NCBI GenBank assembly: GCA_964483585.1
Contig: CAZABH010000008.1
Location: 1-64,000 of the forward strand
DNA length: 64,000 nt
Source: SZUA-430 sp964483585
GTDB lineage: Bacteria > Pseudomonadota > Alphaproteobacteria > Micropepsales > Micropepsaceae
Direction of reading: 5' to 3'
Of the stretch, positions 26,226 through 35,063 are shown in pieces. Made by a program: the position numbers and the translations under genes. Under the pieces are notes generated by a model, which was given only the letters and a program-made list of their open reading frames with translations, did not search any database and had not been told where the DNA came from. How positions within the stretch are numbered: the first letter of the stretch is position 1; each line of letters opens with the position of its first letter.

Positions 26226-26543
26226 ATGGTGTTCGGTTTTGAGACGATTATCGCTGCGTTCTTGACGGGATCGGTGCTGTCGCTCGTCATTTCGCAGCTG
26301 TTCCGCCTGCTCAGCGAGGTGGTCGATCTGGAGCGCGGAGATGTTCCCAAGCTGGCCGTTGTGGGGATCATGCTTCTGGCTGGGCCACATATTCTTGCTG
26401 CTGCGGCTCGAAAACTTGGCAGATTGCGTGAGTATCCTTGGGAATATGCCGCTGTCATTTACCTTTTCAGCCTCATTTGGGCCGGAGTGGTTGGATTGGC
26501 TGCGCTTACGCTGCTTTCCTGGCTTTGGATCATGATTTCATAA
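26226..26543 (+). CDS. Small inner-membrane protein of unknown function
   Basis: A 105-residue protein with about three hydrophobic helices: IIAAFLTGSVLSLVISQLF, LAVVGIMLLAGPHILAAAA and AAVIYLFSLIWAGVVGLAAL. ATG 26226 gives a sensible membrane-protein start. A perfect hairpin terminator overlaps its stop, and another small membrane gene follows, suggesting related roles. Function unknown. Confidence 0.65.
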   Translation: MVFGFETIIAAFLTGSVLSLVISQLFRLLSEVVDLERGDVPKLAVVGIMLLAGPHILAAAARKLGRLREYPWEYAAVIYLFSLIWAGVVGLAALTLLSWLWIMIS

Positions 26544-26567
26544 AATAATGACGCCAGCGTCATTTTT
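26542..26567. terminator. Hairpin terminator between two small membrane genes
   Basis: An 8-base stem AATGACGC/GCGTCATT with a 2-base centre (or 7-base stem with 4-base loop), followed by TTT on the plus strand and with AAAA before it, so it could work in both directions. It begins at the stop of the 105-residue gene. Confidence 0.75.
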
Positions 26568-26633
26568 AACTTGAAGCGCGCTCGGGTGCATCCTATCTCT
26601 GTTCGCATCTGCAACATTCCTGAGTGCACTGCA

Positions 26634-26924
26634 ATGTTTGACCGTATCGCCAGTCTTCTAGCCGCAGGGCTGATGATCGCTGTTTTGGCCATGTTCGAGT
26701 TGGGCCAGATTGCGCCGAGAGATGCCTTTTTCCTCGCTGCGGCGATCGTGATCATCTTCACGGGGCAGCAGTTCGTTGCACGCGAGAACATGGGCTTCAT
26801 CGAGGCCGCGCGTGCCATCGCCACGCGGCCCCAGAGCTATCGCAGCAAGACCACCTATGCCGCCTATGTCGCCTGCCTGATGGTGGGCCTTCTGGTCACG
26901 GCGCAGGTGGTCGTCACTGCTTAA
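26634..26924 (+). CDS. Small inner-membrane protein of unknown function
   Basis: A 96-residue protein with an N-terminal helix pair (IASLLAAGLMIAVLAMFEL and AFFLAAAIVIIFTGQQFVA) and a C-terminal helix (AAYVACLMVGLLVTAQVVV), giving about three membrane passes. ATG 26634 is preferred over an upstream non-ATG start that would add basic, unconserved residues. Its stop overlaps the phoH stop by 4 bases. Function unknown. Confidence 0.65.
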   Translation: MFDRIASLLAAGLMIAVLAMFELGQIAPRDAFFLAAAIVIIFTGQQFVARENMGFIEAARAIATRPQSYRSKTTYAAYVACLMVGLLVTAQVVVTA

Positions 26925-27664
26925 AGGACCGTCAGCATGGCCGCCACCAGCGGGTGACGGACGATGTCGCGTTCCTCGAGCCTGACGACGGCGACGTCGT
27001 CGAGTGCGCCGAGGCGGTCGGCAATGGGTCCGAGGCCTGAAAGACCTGTCAGCAGGTCGGTCTGGTCGGGGTCTCCGGTGATGACCATCGTCGACTTCCA
27101 CCCCAGCCGTGTCAGCATCATCTTGAGTTGCACATAGGTGCAGTTCTGGGCCTCGTCGATCACGATGAAGGCGCCGTTGAGCGTGCGTCCGCGCATGTAG
27201 GCGACGGGCGCGATCTCGATGATGTTCTCGGCCATCAGCGATTTCAGGCGTTTCCCGCCGAGCCTTTCAGTGAGTGCGTCGTAGAGTGGGCGCAGGTAAG
27301 GCGCGAGCTTGTCCTCGAGCGTGCCGGGCAGGTAGCCGAGGCTTTCGCCTGCCTCGACCGCGGGGCGCGAGAGGATGATGCGCGAGACCTTGCCGGCTTC
27401 AAGTGCCTCCACGGCCTTGGCGATGGCCAGATAAGTCTTGCCCGTTCCTGCGGGGCCGAGGGCGACCACGAGATTGCGCTGCTCGATCGCTTCGATCAGA
27501 CGACGCTGGTTGTCAGAGCAGGGTTTGATGTTCTTCGAATAGCTGCGTTCACCCATGTCGCGCTGCAGGGGTGACCAGGTTTGGCCCTTGCTGAACAGGG
27601 CCCTGATCTTCGGATTTTCATCGAACTCTTCGCGCAGGCGACGGCGTGCAGTCTTTTTTCCCAT
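26921..27664 (-). CDS. PhoH family ATPase
   Basis: PhoH proteins are cytoplasmic ATPases related to the helicase fold; many are induced by phosphate starvation or linked to RNA handling. The 247-residue protein has Walker A GPAGTGKTYLA (about residues 70-80), SRPAVEAGESLGYLPG and Walker B FIVIDEAQNCT, then GDPDQTDLL, all PhoH hallmarks. ATG 27662-27664 follows GGAGGACTG, a good ribosome site. It is short and lacks a KH or PIN domain, as in the PhoH core type. Confidence 0.9.
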   Translation of the reverse strand: MGKKTARRRLREEFDENPKIRALFSKGQTWSPLQRDMGERSYSKNIKPCSDNQRRLIEAIEQRNLVVALGPAGTGKTYLAIAKAVEALEAGKVSRIILSRPAVEAGESLGYLPGTLEDKLAPYLRPLYDALTERLGGKRLKSLMAENIIEIAPVAYMRGRTLNGAFIVIDEAQNCTYVQLKMMLTRLGWKSTMVITGDPDQTDLLTGLSGLGPIADRLGALDDVAVVRLEERDIVRHPLVAAMLTVL

Positions 27665-27934
27665 CTGCAACAGTCCTCCAAAGGGGCACGCGCTTGCGTG
27701 AAGACGCAATCGTGGGCCCTGCCACAAAACCTGATGAACCTGGAAGAAAGGGGGATGGCGCGTTGCTCTTCGCAGAGCCCGTTTGGGCTGTGCGCCGTAC
27801 GTCGATGATACACCAGACAACGGTCACGTACGCTGTGACTCCATCCGAATCATTCGGCTGAGGTCAGGGTAGCGCCGGTTGCGGCTTTGTGTGTGAACTT
27901 GGCGTGACGATCGCTCAGGCGTTGCCGAAACGCC

Positions 27935-28825
27935 TCATGATTTACCGCCGGACGACGACAGGCCCACGGCACGGAACAGGGCAGGGACCATGAGTGTTGC
28001 CACCAGCGCCATATAGGCCATCTGTACGATCAGGATATGTGTCCTCTCCATCCCGCTCTCTGCCAAGGCACCTCCCAGTTGGCTGAAGCCGACGAACATG
28101 GCTGCTGCTGCGACGCTCGCTGCCAGACCGGCGACGACAAAGCTTTCGTGGCGCTGATGATTGATCAGCGCCAGCTGCAGTCTATGGCCAAGAAGCCAGA
28201 AGAAGATTAGTGCGACCACGCCTGGCACAGCTTCGGAGACCGGGTCGTGCGGCCAGAGGACCCACAAGATCGGTGCAAGGGCTGCGACCATCGCAAGCCA
28301 AACGACCAGCGGGAGGTGTTGCAACCGCTCGAACCCTGGTGACAGGAAGCCGGCAAAGATGACCACAGTCGCCAGGCCAAGCAGCGCACCGCCCAGCACG
28401 TCCTCGACATCGTGGACGCCCAAATACAGCCGCGACAGGCAGACCCCCGTTGCGATCACGATTGCGAGAAGCCAGACCCATGGCTTTCTGGTGTCGATAG
28501 CCAGCCAGATCCACATTGCGGCTGCGATCTGCGCGTGGCCCGAGGGAAATCCGAACGAGTCGCCGACCCGCTTGTCGATCGCAAACTGCAGGTCTGGTCT
28601 TGGGTCCTGAAACAGGTCCTTCAGGAACGCGTTTGACAGGGCAACGATTCCCACGAGCATCGTCAGGCGGGTAAAAGTCCCCTTGTCACCCAGCCAGTAC
28701 CCCATAGGCAGGAAAAGCAGAAAAAACGGCAGGTATCCAAGAAAAGTGAAGCCATTGAAGATGTGGGTGAGGGTTTCGTTTCGCAACGGTGGCACCCATG
28801 ACAGGTCATGCAAGAAGGCTTCCAC
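27935..28825 (-). CDS. PAP2 superfamily membrane phosphatase
   Basis: A 296-residue, multi-helix membrane protein. The three phosphatase motifs are in order: KDLFQDPRP, FPSGHAQ, and SRLYLGVHDVEDV, which place the active site at the periplasmic face. Such enzymes dephosphorylate lipid phosphates such as phosphatidate or undecaprenyl diphosphate; the exact substrate is open. It appears to start with GTG (28823-28825) after a GGGGGA ribosome site. It is divergent from liuB. Confidence 0.87.
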   Translation of the reverse strand: MEAFLHDLSWVPPLRNETLTHIFNGFTFLGYLPFFLLFLPMGYWLGDKGTFTRLTMLVGIVALSNAFLKDLFQDPRPDLQFAIDKRVGDSFGFPSGHAQIAAAMWIWLAIDTRKPWVWLLAIVIATGVCLSRLYLGVHDVEDVLGGALLGLATVVIFAGFLSPGFERLQHLPLVVWLAMVAALAPILWVLWPHDPVSEAVPGVVALIFFWLLGHRLQLALINHQRHESFVVAGLAASVAAAAMFVGFSQLGGALAESGMERTHILIVQMAYMALVATLMVPALFRAVGLSSSGGKS

Positions 28826-28938
28826 GCGCGTTTCCCCCTGAATTCATTTTTGTGTTGCAATCAGCTTTCCCAAAAAACACAAGAAGCGCAATACTGCCGG
28901 TTCGAATATGGGCTCTTTTCTCCTGTTCAGGATGTTTC

Positions 28939-30546
28939 ATGTCACGGCTTGAGAGTGCGATATCAACGCGCGATGAGCGCTTCAAGGCGAATGCTGCCGC
29001 CATGGCGCGACTGACAGACGAATTGCAGGGGAGACTTGCGGCTGCTGCCACGGGTGGTGACGAGCGTTCGCGCCAGCGCCATGTCGAGCGCGGCAAGCTT
29101 CTGCCGCGGGAGCGGGTCAACCGCCTTCTGGATTCGGGGACGCCTTTCCTCGAGCTTTCACCGCTGGCGGCCTTCGGCATGTACGAGGGGGATATCCACG
29201 CTGCATCCATGATCACCGGCATCGGGCGGGTCGAGGGGCAGGAGTGCGTGATCGTCTGCAATGATGCGACGATCAAGGGTGGGACCTATTATCCTGTCAC
29301 CGTGAAGAAGCACCTGCGGGCACAGGAGATCGCGCGCGAGAACAACCTGCCTTGCATCTATCTTGTCGATTCCGGTGGGGCGAACCTGCCGAACCAGGCC
29401 GACATCTTTCCGGACCGTGAGCATTTCGGGCGCATCTTCTACAACCAAGCCAACATGTCGGCGGCAGGTATTCCGCAGATCGCTGTCGTCATGGGATCGT
29501 GTACGGCTGGCGGGGCCTATGTGCCGGCCATGTCAGATGAGACGGTGATCGTGCGCAACCAGGGCACGATCTTCCTCGGCGGGCCGCCGCTGGTGAAGGC
29601 GGCGACGGGCGAGGTTGTCAGCGCCGAGGACCTTGGTGGGGCCGATGTGCATTCCCGGCGCAGCGGCGTGACTGACCATTATGCGCAGGACGACACCCAT
29701 GCGCTGGCGATTGCGCGGCGCATCGTGACGACGCTCAACCGGCAGAAGAGGCCTGAGGTCGCGATGCGCGACCCGGTCGAGCCGGCCTATGACATCAACG
29801 AGCTCGACGGGATCGTGCCGCCGTCACTGTCGACGCAGTATGACGTGCGCGAGGTGATCGCGCGGCTCGTCGACGGGTCGGTGTTCGACGAGTTCAAGAA
29901 ACTCTATGGTACGACGCTGGTCTGCGGCTTTGCGCATGTGTGGGGCATGCCGGTTGCGATCCTGGCCAATAACGGGATCCTGTTCTCGGAATCGGCGCTA
30001 AAGGCTGCGCACTTCATCGAGCTGGCCTGCCAGCGCGGCATTCCGCTGCTGTTCCTGCAGAATATCTCGGGCTTCATGGTCGGCTCTAAATACGAGACTG
30101 GCGGTATCGCCAAGGACGGGGCGAAGATGGTGACGGCGGTGGCCTGTGCGCAGGTGCCGAAGATCACGCTTGTCATCGGCGGGTCCTATGGGGCGGGCAA
30201 TTACGGGATGTGCGGGCGGGCGTATGGGCCGCGCTTCATGTTCTCGTGGCCGAATTCGCGCATCTCGGTGATGGGCGGCGAGCAGGCGGCAAGCGTGCTG
30301 GCGCAGGTCAAGCGCGACGGCATGGAGGCGCGCGGGGAAAGCTGGAGCGTGGAGGCCGAGGCCGCCTTCAAGGCGCCGATCCGTGCACGCTACGAGGATG
30401 AAGGCAATCCCTATTTCGCCACCGCACGGCTTTGGGACGACGGCATCATCGCGCCGCGCGACACACGCCGCGTGCTGGCGCTGGCGCTGTCGGCGACGCT
30501 GAACGCGCCGATCCCGAAGACGCGGTTTGGCGTGTTCAGGATGTGA
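28939..30546 (+). CDS. liuB: Methylcrotonyl-CoA carboxylase carboxyltransferase (beta) subunit
   Basis: This subunit moves the carboxyl group from carboxybiotin to 3-methylcrotonyl-CoA in leucine breakdown. The 535-residue protein has the acyl-CoA carboxyltransferase domains with MITGIGRVEGQECVIVCND, MGSCTAGGAYVPAMSDE, LLFLQNISGFMVG and GSYGAGNYGMCGRAYGPRF, all typical of MCC beta rather than propionyl-CoA carboxylase. ATG 28939 gives the standard N-terminus (MSRLESAI). It starts an operon-like run with RNase T2, liuC and liuD. The isovaleryl-CoA dehydrogenase gene that often precedes it is absent. Confidence 0.94.
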   Translation: MSRLESAISTRDERFKANAAAMARLTDELQGRLAAAATGGDERSRQRHVERGKLLPRERVNRLLDSGTPFLELSPLAAFGMYEGDIHAASMITGIGRVEGQECVIVCNDATIKGGTYYPVTVKKHLRAQEIARENNLPCIYLVDSGGANLPNQADIFPDREHFGRIFYNQANMSAAGIPQIAVVMGSCTAGGAYVPAMSDETVIVRNQGTIFLGGPPLVKAATGEVVSAEDLGGADVHSRRSGVTDHYAQDDTHALAIARRIVTTLNRQKRPEVAMRDPVEPAYDINELDGIVPPSLSTQYDVREVIARLVDGSVFDEFKKLYGTTLVCGFAHVWGMPVAILANNGILFSESALKAAHFIELACQRGIPLLFLQNISGFMVGSKYETGGIAKDGAKMVTAVACAQVPKITLVIGGSYGAGNYGMCGRAYGPRFMFSWPNSRISVMGGEQAASVLAQVKRDGMEARGESWSVEAEAAFKAPIRARYEDEGNPYFATARLWDDGIIAPRDTRRVLALALSATLNAPIPKTRFGVFRM

Positions 30547-30574
30547 GGGTGTCGTGCCGCGCGGTCCTCGAGCC

Positions 30575-31282
30575 ATGATGCAGACCCTCATTGCCATCCT
30601 GTTGATGGTCGGCTTCGCTCTTGTGCAGCCGCAGTTTGGTCGCGAGGATTTGGGGCCGGCCGTGCGTGGCGACGCGCGTCCGGCGGCTTCGCCGGGTGAT
30701 TTCGATTTCTACGTCCTGGCGCTGTCGTGGTCGCCGACGCATTGTGCCAGTGAGGCGGGGCAGGGGCGGGATGATGACCTGCAGTGTCGCTCCGGGCGGG
30801 CCTATGGATTTGTCGTTCATGGATTGTGGCCTCAGTTCCTGCAGGGTTGGCCGACTTACTGCGCTACAGACGCTCCCCGGCGGGTTGGTGCAGCGGTGAT
30901 GGAGGCTGCCCTCGAGGTTTCGCCTTCGCGCAGGCTTATCCAGCACCAGTGGGAGAAGCACGGGACGTGCTCCGGGCTGGGACAGGGGGCCTATTTCCGT
31001 GCGGCGGCGCGGGCTGCTGGCGGTGTGCGCATGCCGGAGGCTTTCGCGAAGCCCGTCCGCCCGGTCGTCACAAGCGCCGATGCCGTGCGGCGGGAATTCC
31101 TGCGGGCGAATTCCTGGCTGGATGCGTCCGCCGTTGTCGTCACTTGCCGGCGCAAGGAGATCGGCGAGGTTCGGGTATGTCTGGACAAAGACTTGCGCGC
31201 GCGTGCATGTTCTGCGGAGGTCCAGCGCAGCCATTGCGGCAGCCGGGAGGCCCGCATGCTGGGCGTGAAGCAATTACGGTGA
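30575..31282 (+). CDS. Secreted ribonuclease T2 family protein
   Basis: RNase T2 enzymes cut RNA in the periplasm or outside the cell. The 235-residue protein has a signal peptide (MMQTLIAILLMVGFALVQPQ) and both catalytic blocks: CAS1 FVVHGLWPQF and CAS2 HQWEKHGTCSG, plus paired Cys for disulfides. It lies 28 bases after liuB, inside the leucine operon, with no pathway link. Its last codons QLR and the TGA stop come from a palindromic repeat (31274-31320), so the 3' end has been reshaped by that element. Confidence 0.9.
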   Translation: MMQTLIAILLMVGFALVQPQFGREDLGPAVRGDARPAASPGDFDFYVLALSWSPTHCASEAGQGRDDDLQCRSGRAYGFVVHGLWPQFLQGWPTYCATDAPRRVGAAVMEAALEVSPSRRLIQHQWEKHGTCSGLGQGAYFRAAARAAGGVRMPEAFAKPVRPVVTSADAVRREFLRANSWLDASAVVVTCRRKEIGEVRVCLDKDLRARACSAEVQRSHCGSREARMLGVKQLR

Positions 31283-31320
31283 CAGTGCACTTATATAGAT
31301 AAGTGCACTGTCACCGAAAA
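31274..31320. repeat. Palindromic repeat, copy 1 (perfect hairpin)
   Basis: CGGTGACAGTGCACTTA (31277-31293) is repeated inverted as TAAGTGCACTGTCACCG (31300-31316) with a 6-base loop. The same GGTGACAGTGCAC core occurs in two longer copies at 40146-40226 and 42875-42964. It lies between RNase T2 and liuC and supplies the RNase T2 stop codon. It could form a hairpin in the liu transcript. Confidence 0.85.
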
Positions 31321-31333
31321 TGAGGGTTTGTGG

Positions 31334-32134
31334 ATGACCGAGGCCATTGAAGATACCGTCCTGCTCAATACGACTCGGGCGGGTGTTGCCGTCGTGACGC
31401 TGAACCGGCCGAAGGTGCACAATGCCTTCAACCCTGACGTGATCACGCGGCTCAAGGACATCTTCGAGACGCTGAAGGGCGCGGATGGCGTGCGGGTTGT
31501 GCTGCTCGAAGGGGCGGGGCCCAGCTTCTCGGCGGGCGCGGACCTCGCCTGGATGCGGGCAGCCGCGGATTACACCAGTGACGACAACCGCGCGGATGCG
31601 GGCGACATGGCGGGCATGCTGCACATGCTGCACACGCTGCCGCAGGTGACGATCGCGCTGGTGCATGGGGCGGCGATGGCGGGGGGCTGCGGGCTGGTCT
31701 CGGCCTGCGATATCGCGATTGCCACGCGCTCGGCTTCTTTTGGCCTTTCGGAGGTCAGGCTCGGCATCATTCCGGCCGTGATCTCGCCCTATGTGATGCG
31801 TGCGATCGGTGCGCGGGCGGCGAGCCGCTATTTCCTGACGGCTGAGCGGTTCGACGCCGAGACCGCGCACGCGCTGGGCCTCATTCATGTGCTGGTCGAG
31901 GACAATGACGGGCTTGCAAAGGAGGCAGAGAGGATCGTGCAGCAGGTGTTCACCTGCGCGCCCGGCGCCATTGATGCTGCCAAGGACCTGATCCGCGTGG
32001 TCGAGGGCCGCCCGATCGATGCGGGCCTGAGGGCCGAGACCTCGCGGCGCATCGCGGAGCGGCGTGCAAGCGATGAGGCCAAGGAGGGCTTGTCGGCCTT
32101 CCTGCAGAAGCGCAAACCGCGCTGGGCCGAGTAG
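31334..32134 (+). CDS. liuC: Methylglutaconyl-CoA hydratase (enoyl-CoA hydratase family)
   Basis: LiuC hydrates 3-methylglutaconyl-CoA to HMG-CoA, the step after MCC. The 266-residue crotonase-fold protein has SFSAGADLAWMRAAADYT and HGAAMAGGCGLVSACDIAIA, and the FGLSEVRLGIIPAVISPYV motif that is typical of methylglutaconyl-CoA hydratases. Position between the MCC subunit genes supports this over a general hydratase. ATG 31334 is preferred; a TTG at 31328 is in frame. liuD begins 7 bases after its stop. Confidence 0.9.
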   Translation: MTEAIEDTVLLNTTRAGVAVVTLNRPKVHNAFNPDVITRLKDIFETLKGADGVRVVLLEGAGPSFSAGADLAWMRAAADYTSDDNRADAGDMAGMLHMLHTLPQVTIALVHGAAMAGGCGLVSACDIAIATRSASFGLSEVRLGIIPAVISPYVMRAIGARAASRYFLTAERFDAETAHALGLIHVLVEDNDGLAKEAERIVQQVFTCAPGAIDAAKDLIRVVEGRPIDAGLRAETSRRIAERRASDEAKEGLSAFLQKRKPRWAE

Positions 32135-32141
32135 GGAGCCC

Positions 32142-34130
32142 ATGTTCAAGTCACTTCTGATCGCCAACCGGGGCGAGATCGCCTGTCGCGTCATGCGCAC
32201 TGCGCGGCGACTCGGGATACGCACGATTGCCGTTTACTCGGACGCCGACGCCTGCAGCCCGCATGTCGCGATGGCAGACCAGTCGGTCCGGATCGGGCCT
32301 GCGCCTGCAGGCGAGAGCTACCTCAGCAGCGATGCGATCCTGGCTGCGGCGCGCGCGAGCGGCGCCGAGGCGATCCATCCCGGTTATGGGTTCTTGTCGG
32401 AAAACCCGGGCTTTGCGGATGCCTGTGTTGCGGCGGGTATCGTGTTTGTCGGACCGCCGGCGTCGGCGATCCGGGCCATGGGGCTGAAGGATGCGGCCAA
32501 GGCCCTGATGATGAAGGCCGGCGTGCCCGTGGTGCCCGGCTATTTCGGGGACGACCAGTCGCCCGAGCACCTCGCGCAGGAGGCGGCGCGCATCGGCTAT
32601 CCGGTCTTGATCAAGGCGGTGGCCGGTGGAGGCGGCAAGGGCATGCGGCGGGTCGATGCTGCAGCCGACTTCGTCAAGGCCCTGGAAGGCGCGCAGCGCG
32701 AGGCCCTGTCGGCCTTCGGCGATGCGCGCGTGCTTGTCGAGAAATATGTTTCGACGCCACGGCACATCGAGATCCAGGTGTTTGCCGATGGCCACGGCAA
32801 TGCCGTGCACCTGTTCGAACGCGACTGCTCGCTGCAGCGGCGCCACCAGAAGGTCATCGAGGAAGCGCCTGCGCCCGGGATGCCTGAGAGCCTGCGAGCC
32901 AGGATGGGGGCGGCCGCTGTCACGTGCGCCAAGGCGATCGGCTATCGGGGGGCGGGGACGGTCGAGTTCATCGTTGATGGCTCGAAGGGTCTTGTCGATG
33001 ACGGCTTCTACTTCATGGAGATGAATACGCGGCTGCAGGTCGAGCATCCTGTCACCGAGATGATCACGGGGCATGACCTGGTCGAGTGGCAGCTGCGCGT
33101 GGCTGCTGGCGAGCGTTTGCCTGTCGACCAGGAGGGGCTTCGCATCGAGGGCCATGCGGTGGAAGTGCGCCTCTATGCGGAAGATCCGGTCAAGGGTTTC
33201 CTGCCGTCGACTGGGCGGCTTGCGCGGCTGCGTTTGCCGGCGGCGGGCGAGCATGTGCGGGTCGATGCCGGTGTCGCCGAGGGTGGCGAGGTGTCGATGT
33301 TCTACGATCCGATGATCGCCAAGGTCATTGCGTGGAACCGCACGCGCGAGGCGGCGCTCGGGACGCTTGCCGATGCGCTGGAGACCGCCGAGGTTGCCGG
33401 CGTGCGGACAAATTTGGGTTTCCTGGTTTCGACCCTGCGCCACCCGGCGATGATCGACGGGCATGTCGATACGGGCTTCATCGATCGCCACAAGGCGGCG
33501 CTCGTCGCGGTTCCAGAGGGCCTTGGCGAGGACGCGCTGCGGCTTGCGGTGGTCCATCTGTTGCTGGCGCGTGGGCGCGGTCGTGCGGTGAGTTCGCCGT
33601 GGGATGCGCTCGATGGCTGGCGGCTTGGCGGGCAGCGCCAGACGGAAGTTTTGCGGTTCAAGCTTGCGGGCAAGGAGCGCGTGGTGACCGTTATCCATGG
33701 CGCTGTTGCGTGGCGGCTGGTCGAGGGTGAGCGCAGTGCCGAGGTTACGGCGCGGTTCGTCGACGGGGACCGGATCGAGGCCATCATCGATGGGCGGCGG
33801 GTGACGGGCAGTGTCGCCCCATCGCGCTTCCAGCTTGCGGTGCTGCTGCGCGGACACAATTTCGCTGTCGAGGTGCATGATCCGCTGGGCAGTGCTGACA
33901 CGGGTGATGTCGGCGCCAACGAGGTGCGCTCACCGATGCCGGGCAAGGTCTCTCAGGTCCTGGTCAAGGCGGGTGACCGCGTCCGCAAGGGGCAGGCCCT
34001 TGCCGTGCTGGAGGCCATGAAGATGGAGCATACGCTTTCATCGCCCGGCGACCACACGATCAAGGCCGTGCCGTTCAAGGCGGGTGACCAGGTCGACGAG
34101 GGCGTCGCTATCGTCTCGTTCGAGACATAG
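32142..34130 (+). CDS. liuD: Methylcrotonyl-CoA carboxylase biotin-containing (alpha) subunit
   Basis: The alpha subunit carboxylates its biotin with ATP and bicarbonate. The 662-residue protein has the biotin-carboxylase start MFKSLLIANRGEIACRV, the ATP-grasp segment KAVAGGGGKGMR and EMNTRLQVEHPVTEMITG, and a C-terminal biotinyl domain with VLEAMKMEHTL, in which the biotin-Lys is residue 627. Domain order and size match MCC alpha. It ends the liu run; a hairpin follows. HMG-CoA lyase (liuE) is not adjacent. Confidence 0.94.
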   Translation: MFKSLLIANRGEIACRVMRTARRLGIRTIAVYSDADACSPHVAMADQSVRIGPAPAGESYLSSDAILAAARASGAEAIHPGYGFLSENPGFADACVAAGIVFVGPPASAIRAMGLKDAAKALMMKAGVPVVPGYFGDDQSPEHLAQEAARIGYPVLIKAVAGGGGKGMRRVDAAADFVKALEGAQREALSAFGDARVLVEKYVSTPRHIEIQVFADGHGNAVHLFERDCSLQRRHQKVIEEAPAPGMPESLRARMGAAAVTCAKAIGYRGAGTVEFIVDGSKGLVDDGFYFMEMNTRLQVEHPVTEMITGHDLVEWQLRVAAGERLPVDQEGLRIEGHAVEVRLYAEDPVKGFLPSTGRLARLRLPAAGEHVRVDAGVAEGGEVSMFYDPMIAKVIAWNRTREAALGTLADALETAEVAGVRTNLGFLVSTLRHPAMIDGHVDTGFIDRHKAALVAVPEGLGEDALRLAVVHLLLARGRGRAVSSPWDALDGWRLGGQRQTEVLRFKLAGKERVVTVIHGAVAWRLVEGERSAEVTARFVDGDRIEAIIDGRRVTGSVAPSRFQLAVLLRGHNFAVEVHDPLGSADTGDVGANEVRSPMPGKVSQVLVKAGDRVRKGQALAVLEAMKMEHTLSSPGDHTIKAVPFKAGDQVDEGVAIVSFET

Positions 34131-34144
34131 ACCTCACAAGCGAA

Positions 34145-34166
34145 AGGGGCGCCATCTGGCGCCCCT
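34145..34166. terminator. Hairpin between liuD and the DUF3011 gene
   Basis: A perfect 9-base stem AGGGGCGCC/GGCGCCCCT with an ATCT loop lies between two convergent genes. T-runs on either side are short (GCATTCATTT), so it may be a weak intrinsic or bidirectional terminator. Confidence 0.65.
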
Positions 34167-34191
34167 GCATTCATTTCTGTCTGTTGGACTG

Positions 34192-34914
34192 TCAGTTGTA
34201 GACCGCAAAGTCGGCGCGGCACCCCTTGTCTACCCAAACGCCCCTGCGGTCATAGCCCCATGACGTGTTGAAGCGGCAGGCACTGGTGCTGCGCTGGCGG
34301 ATCAGTTCGACATCTCCGCGCACGCGAACGGCGCAATAGGTGTACTTGTTCTTGTTTGAATTGCAGGACACGACCTTGTGCGGACGGCTGTAGTAGCCGC
34401 CTTGCGGCGGTGGCGGGTAACCACCCTGGCCGTAGATGCCCGGAGGTGGCGGCGGCGGGTAAGACCCGTTCGGGTAGCCGCCTGGAGGCGGCGGTGGCGG
34501 GTAGCCGCCCGGGCCATATCCCGGCGGTGGTGGCGGTGGTTCCTGCCGGTTCGGGTCGCCGTCATCGCCGGACGTTGCCGCAAGGATTCCCAGTGCAAGG
34601 ATGCCAAGACCGATGGCCGCGGCTGTGTCGCCCTTGCCTTTGTCCTTCTTGCCGATGCGGAAGGTCGCGCTGCAACCGTTTGCAACCCAAATCCCGGTCC
34701 GGTCATAGCCCCACGTGTCATCGAAATAGCAGGCATAAGCCGAGTGCTGATAAATCAGTTCAACGCCGCGCGAGGTGTCTGCGTCGCAGTAATTGCTGGC
34801 CCCGGGGCGCGAGCCGCATCGTACTTCCTGCGCTGATGCCGGCGCTGCTAAAGCAAGCGATAGGCCAATGGCTGCGGCCGTGCAGGTTGCGGTCATTACC
34901 GGTTTGAGTTTCAT
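34192..34914 (-). CDS. Secreted or membrane protein with two DUF3011 repeats and a Pro/Gly-rich linker
   Basis: A 240-residue protein: signal peptide (ending PASAQ), a first DUF3011 repeat (about residues 30-86, with WGYDRTGIWVANGCSATF), a short hydrophobic segment (TAAAIGLGILALGILAA), a long Pro/Gly/Tyr linker built of PPPPPPGGYP-type repeats, and a second DUF3011 repeat (WGYDRRGVWVDKGCRADF) at the C-terminus. The two domains share the Cys pattern and WGYDRxG-W signature. The function of DUF3011 is unknown; the lectin-like layout suggests surface or periplasmic binding (inference). Confidence 0.82.
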   Translation of the reverse strand: MKLKPVMTATCTAAAIGLSLALAAPASAQEVRCGSRPGASNYCDADTSRGVELIYQHSAYACYFDDTWGYDRTGIWVANGCSATFRIGKKDKGKGDTAAAIGLGILALGILAATSGDDGDPNRQEPPPPPPGYGPGGYPPPPPPGGYPNGSYPPPPPPGIYGQGGYPPPPQGGYYSRPHKVVSCNSNKNKYTYCAVRVRGDVELIRQRSTSACRFNTSWGYDRRGVWVDKGCRADFAVYN

Positions 34915-35063
34915 GGATCGATTCTCCAGCCGTCCGAGCATATGATTACATCCTGTTTGCAAGCTGGTTTGCAAGCCTGTGCAGGCATGTCCTATCGTGA
35001 TAGTAGTTTCTCTTGATCCTTTTGGTTAGCTAACGTTTTCGCGGAAACATCACGGAGATGAAC

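Noticed and set aside
32151..33878. A long open frame opposite liuD
   Set aside because: Shadow of the biotin carboxylase gene; composition is Arg/His-rich and no domain is visible.
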